Positions 61,593-64,000 of a stretch of DNA of 64,000 nucleotides are shown in pieces. Each line of letters starts with the position of its first letter. The first letter of the stretch is position 1. The DNA is from UBA5436 sp050951845 (GTDB lineage: Bacteria; Bacillota; Clostridia; Saccharofermentanales; DTU023), in assembly GCA_050951845.1 (NCBI GenBank), contig JBMNJV010000001.1:868001-932000 (forward strand), in the 5' to 3' direction. The notes under the pieces were generated by a model that saw nothing but the letters and a program-made list of their open reading frames with translations, was not told the origin of the DNA and searched no databases. The translations under genes were made by a program, and so were the position numbers.

Positions 61593-64000
61593 ATGTTTCT
61601 GAATTTATTTGCCCGTACAGTTCGGGAATATGCCTATAAACCTGCCCTTGTTTTTGAAGGGAAATCCATCAGCTATGCCGGGCTGGATCAGGAAAGCAGC
61701 CGAATTGCCTACACCCTGATGGCCAATGGAATTGGACACGGTGATATTGTTGTCATCCAACTGCCCCGCGGCTGGGAAGCCGTTGCCGCAATTCTGGGTG
61801 TGATGAAATCCGGCGCGGCTGTTTGTGTCACGGAAGAAGAATATCCGCAGGAGCGTATAGATTTCGTTATTCGCGATACCCGGGCCAAAGTTGTGATCGA
61901 TTTCAATTGGTTGGAACAACTGCCTGCCGAACCGCAGCCTGTCATATTTCCTGAATTGCAAAAGGATGACCCGGCGATCGTTGTGTATACCTCCGGCTCC
62001 ACGGGGAATCCAAAGGGTGTCGTCAATTCACACCGGGCTCTCTCCATGGCTATTCGCGGCAATACATTAAGCCGCACGGAGCATGACACCTTCCTGTCCG
62101 TTGCCTCCTTCTCCTTTATTGCGGTGGTACTGGAAATCTTCACGCCTCTTTCACTGGGCGGCACGATCCATATTGCCGGAGACAATCTGCGCAAGGATGC
62201 GCAGGCACTTGTAGATTATATACGCCGGAATGGCATCACAACATGCTTCTCTCCTCCGCAAATGGCGCGCATCATCCTGCCGCAGCTGGAGGATCAGCTC
62301 TCCAGTATGGTCATCGGTTCCGACCGCGTAACTAATATATACAGCGACAAGGTTCAGATCTATAATGCATACGGCTGTAGCGAAACTTGCGGCCCGCTCA
62401 CGAGCTTTCAGATCGACCGTGCTTATCCCGATATCACGCCTATCGGCAAACCCTATGCCGGAAGCTGTGTGTACATTCTGGATGACGAAAATAATCTGCT
62501 CCCGGAGGGAGAAGAGGGCGAGATCTGTATCAGCGGGCAGGTGGCGCTTGGTTATTTAAATCTTCCGGAGCTGACCGCAGAACGCTTCATCCCGAATCCC
62601 CGGTCCGGGAGCGAGGATGATAAAACTCTGTTCAAGACCAATGACATCGGACGTATCAATGAAAACGGGCAGCTGGAATATGTGCAGCGAAAGGACTGGA
62701 TGATCAAGGTGCGCGGCTACCGCGTGGAGCCCGGTGAGATCGAGGCAACGATTGTACGCCTGACCTCTGCGGATCAGGCCGTAGTAAAAGGCTTCGAGAA
62801 TGCCAATGGGGAAACCAGCCTGTTCTGTGTATACACTGCCGGGGAAACCCTGGCGCCGGAATCCATCACGGAGGCCATTTCCGGCTTCCTTCCTTCCTAT
62901 ATGATGCCAGCTTTCCTGCAGCAGGTGGATGTACTGCCTGTAAATGCCAATGGTAAGGTGGACCGCCGGAGCATTCTGCCGCCGGACGCGGCAAAGTTCC
63001 GCTCTGCGTATCAGGCTCCTGAAAATGACCGGGAGGCTGCAATTTGTGCTGCCTTCCGGCGTGTGCTGGGCATTGACCGTGTCGGTACGCTGGATGATTT
63101 TAACCTGATCGGCGGTGATTCCATCTCAGCGGCGAAGGTGCAGGCAGAATTAGAGGGAATGAATCTGTCTGCCAGCGACATTCTCACACTGGGCACACCG
63201 CAGAAGCTGGCTGCACGGGTAAAAGCCGGCCTGTCCAAAGCGAAAAAACGCGATTGCTGGCCGTTGACCTTTGCTGAGCGGCAAATGGCTGTGGAACAGG
63301 GCATGAATCTTGAATCCACTTCCTATAATATCAATTTCCTTGCCATAGAGATCGAAGGCGAATTTGATGCCGATCGCTTTGAGCAGGCGCTCAACGCCAT
63401 GGCTGAGCGCCATGCGGTGCTGCGCAGTATTTACCCTCTGGAAAAAGGAGAGTATATCCATCGCATTTTGGATGAATTGCACATTCCCGTTGTGCGCCGC
63501 AGCTGTGCAAGGGAAGACGTGCAGAGCATCATGGAAGCAGAGAACCGTCCGTTCGATCTGGCGAAAGCGCCGCTGTTACGCTGCGAGGTTTTTGAGCATG
63601 CGGCCAACCTGCATACGCTGCATTTCTGCTTCCATCATATCATTATGGACGGCTCCGGTTGGCCCACCTTTATAGACGAGTTATTCCGGCTTTACCATGG
63701 TGAGACTCTGCCGGAGCAGGCCTTCGATTATCAGGATTACGCTGTGTGGCAGGCGGAAAACGCCGATCTGCAAAGGCAGGAAGCTTTCTTCAAAGAAATG
63801 TTTGCCGACGGAGTTCCGGAAAATGAAATGCCTACCCATGTGAACCGGCCCTTCGTGCTGCCGGAAGCAGATGAGGACATTGTTGCTGTTCTGCCCGGAG
63901 CCTCAATTAAAGAAGCTGCTGTGCGTCTTGGTGTGACGCAGTATGGTTTCCTGTTGAGCGTGCTGGGCATGACTCTGGCCAAGTATTGCGGCTGCGAGGA
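61593..64000 (+). CDS. Non-ribosomal peptide synthetase, N-terminal part (A-T-C)
   Basis: Open from an ATG, with AAAGGAG eight bases before it, to the window end, so 802 codons are visible and the gene continues. Adenylation domain ~1-465: A3 YTSGSTGNPKG (132-142), A5 NAYGCSET (258-265), A7 NDIGR with Asp351, A8 GYRVEPGEIE and Lys455 of A10 (NANGKVDRR). Carrier domain ~475-545 with phosphopantetheine Ser510 in IGGDS. Condensation domain from ~555: HHIIMDG (681-687) has the catalytic HHxxxDG. Starting with A and no C domain makes this a loading module. At the A4 site Ile176 replaces the Asp that binds the amino group, so the starter may not be an alpha-amino acid. Confidence 0.93.
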   Translation, partial: MFLNLFARTVREYAYKPALVFEGKSISYAGLDQESSRIAYTLMANGIGHGDIVVIQLPRGWEAVAAILGVMKSGAAVCVTEEEYPQERIDFVIRDTRAKVVIDFNWLEQLPAEPQPVIFPELQKDDPAIVVYTSGSTGNPKGVVNSHRALSMAIRGNTLSRTEHDTFLSVASFSFIAVVLEIFTPLSLGGTIHIAGDNLRKDAQALVDYIRRNGITTCFSPPQMARIILPQLEDQLSSMVIGSDRVTNIYSDKVQIYNAYGCSETCGPLTSFQIDRAYPDITPIGKPYAGSCVYILDDENNLLPEGEEGEICISGQVALGYLNLPELTAERFIPNPRSGSEDDKTLFKTNDIGRINENGQLEYVQRKDWMIKVRGYRVEPGEIEATIVRLTSADQAVVKGFENANGETSLFCVYTAGETLAPESITEAISGFLPSYMMPAFLQQVDVLPVNANGKVDRRSILPPDAAKFRSAYQAPENDREAAICAAFRRVLGIDRVGTLDDFNLIGGDSISAAKVQAELEGMNLSASDILTLGTPQKLAARVKAGLSKAKKRDCWPLTFAERQMAVEQGMNLESTSYNINFLAIEIEGEFDADRFEQALNAMAERHAVLRSIYPLEKGEYIHRILDELHIPVVRRSCAREDVQSIMEAENRPFDLAKAPLLRCEVFEHAANLHTLHFCFHHIIMDGSGWPTFIDELFRLYHGETLPEQAFDYQDYAVWQAENADLQRQEAFFKEMFADGVPENEMPTHVNRPFVLPEADEDIVAVLPGASIKEAAVRLGVTQYGFLLSVLGMTLAKYCGCE

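Overview
The window reads as a chromosome segment of a low-GC, Gram-positive, anaerobic Bacillota, probably a Clostridia lineage. The clues are AT-rich codon use, strong AGGAGG-type ribosome sites, an iron-dependent butanol-type alcohol dehydrogenase, an OmpR/histidine-kinase pair, MEP-pathway IspE, a sortase-anchored protein with Cna_B domains and BspA-type surface proteins. I cannot assign a genus from sequence alone.

Layout. 1-4.5 kb: the 3' end of rsmG, short tandem repeats, an 81-bp repeat array split by an IS150-like IS3-family element, and an IS110-family element whose non-coding leader is a candidate bridge RNA. 4.5-14.2 kb: gyrA, an iron alcohol dehydrogenase, oligopeptidase pepF, a membrane protein with a Thr/Pro stalk, and serS. 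14.4-17.0 kb: a two-component system on the minus strand. 17.3-22.8 kb: an alpha/beta hydrolase and a very large wall-anchored beta-helix/Cna_B protein. 22.9-24.5 kb: a family of ~58-bp imperfect palindromes hit by a second IS3-family element. 24.7-37.9 kb: a DUF2089/membrane-protein pair, a P-type cation ATPase, an ABC exporter, the Trk potassium system (trkA-trkH), then ispE, yitT and mnmA on the minus strand, and a KDPG-type aldolase. 38.3-39.7 kb: an IS6-family element with a clean 8-bp target duplication.

39.9-51.9 kb is the most striking accessory region of the host chromosome. It holds four tandem secreted paralogues with near-identical signal peptides and acidic N-termini. Three carry LRR_5 (BspA-type) repeats followed by alternating SH3-like repeats. 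The fourth drops the LRRs and ends in a CAP/SCP domain. Long blocks are almost identical between copies, and each pair shares its own duplicated 5' leader. 52-55.1 kb (minus strand): cca, tcdA and yhaM, with cca and tcdA overlapping. 55.3-58.5 kb: an overlapping pair made of an atypical Old-Yellow-Enzyme/dienoyl-CoA-reductase-like protein and a Gfo/Idh/MocA oxidoreductase.

At 58,630 lies a tRNA-Arg(CCU). Shortly after it base composition and codon choice change sharply to GC-rich, and a biosynthetic island begins: a STAS protein, a broken ORF, an Sfp-type phosphopantetheinyl transferase, a membrane acyltransferase and the start of a non-ribosomal peptide synthetase (A-T-C visible, cut by the window end). 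This looks like a horizontally acquired NRPS island beside a tRNA gene. Its adenylation domain lacks the Asp that normally holds the alpha-amino group of an amino acid. The best candidates for something new are the candidate bridge RNA near gyrA, the recombining surface-protein cluster and the NRPS island.
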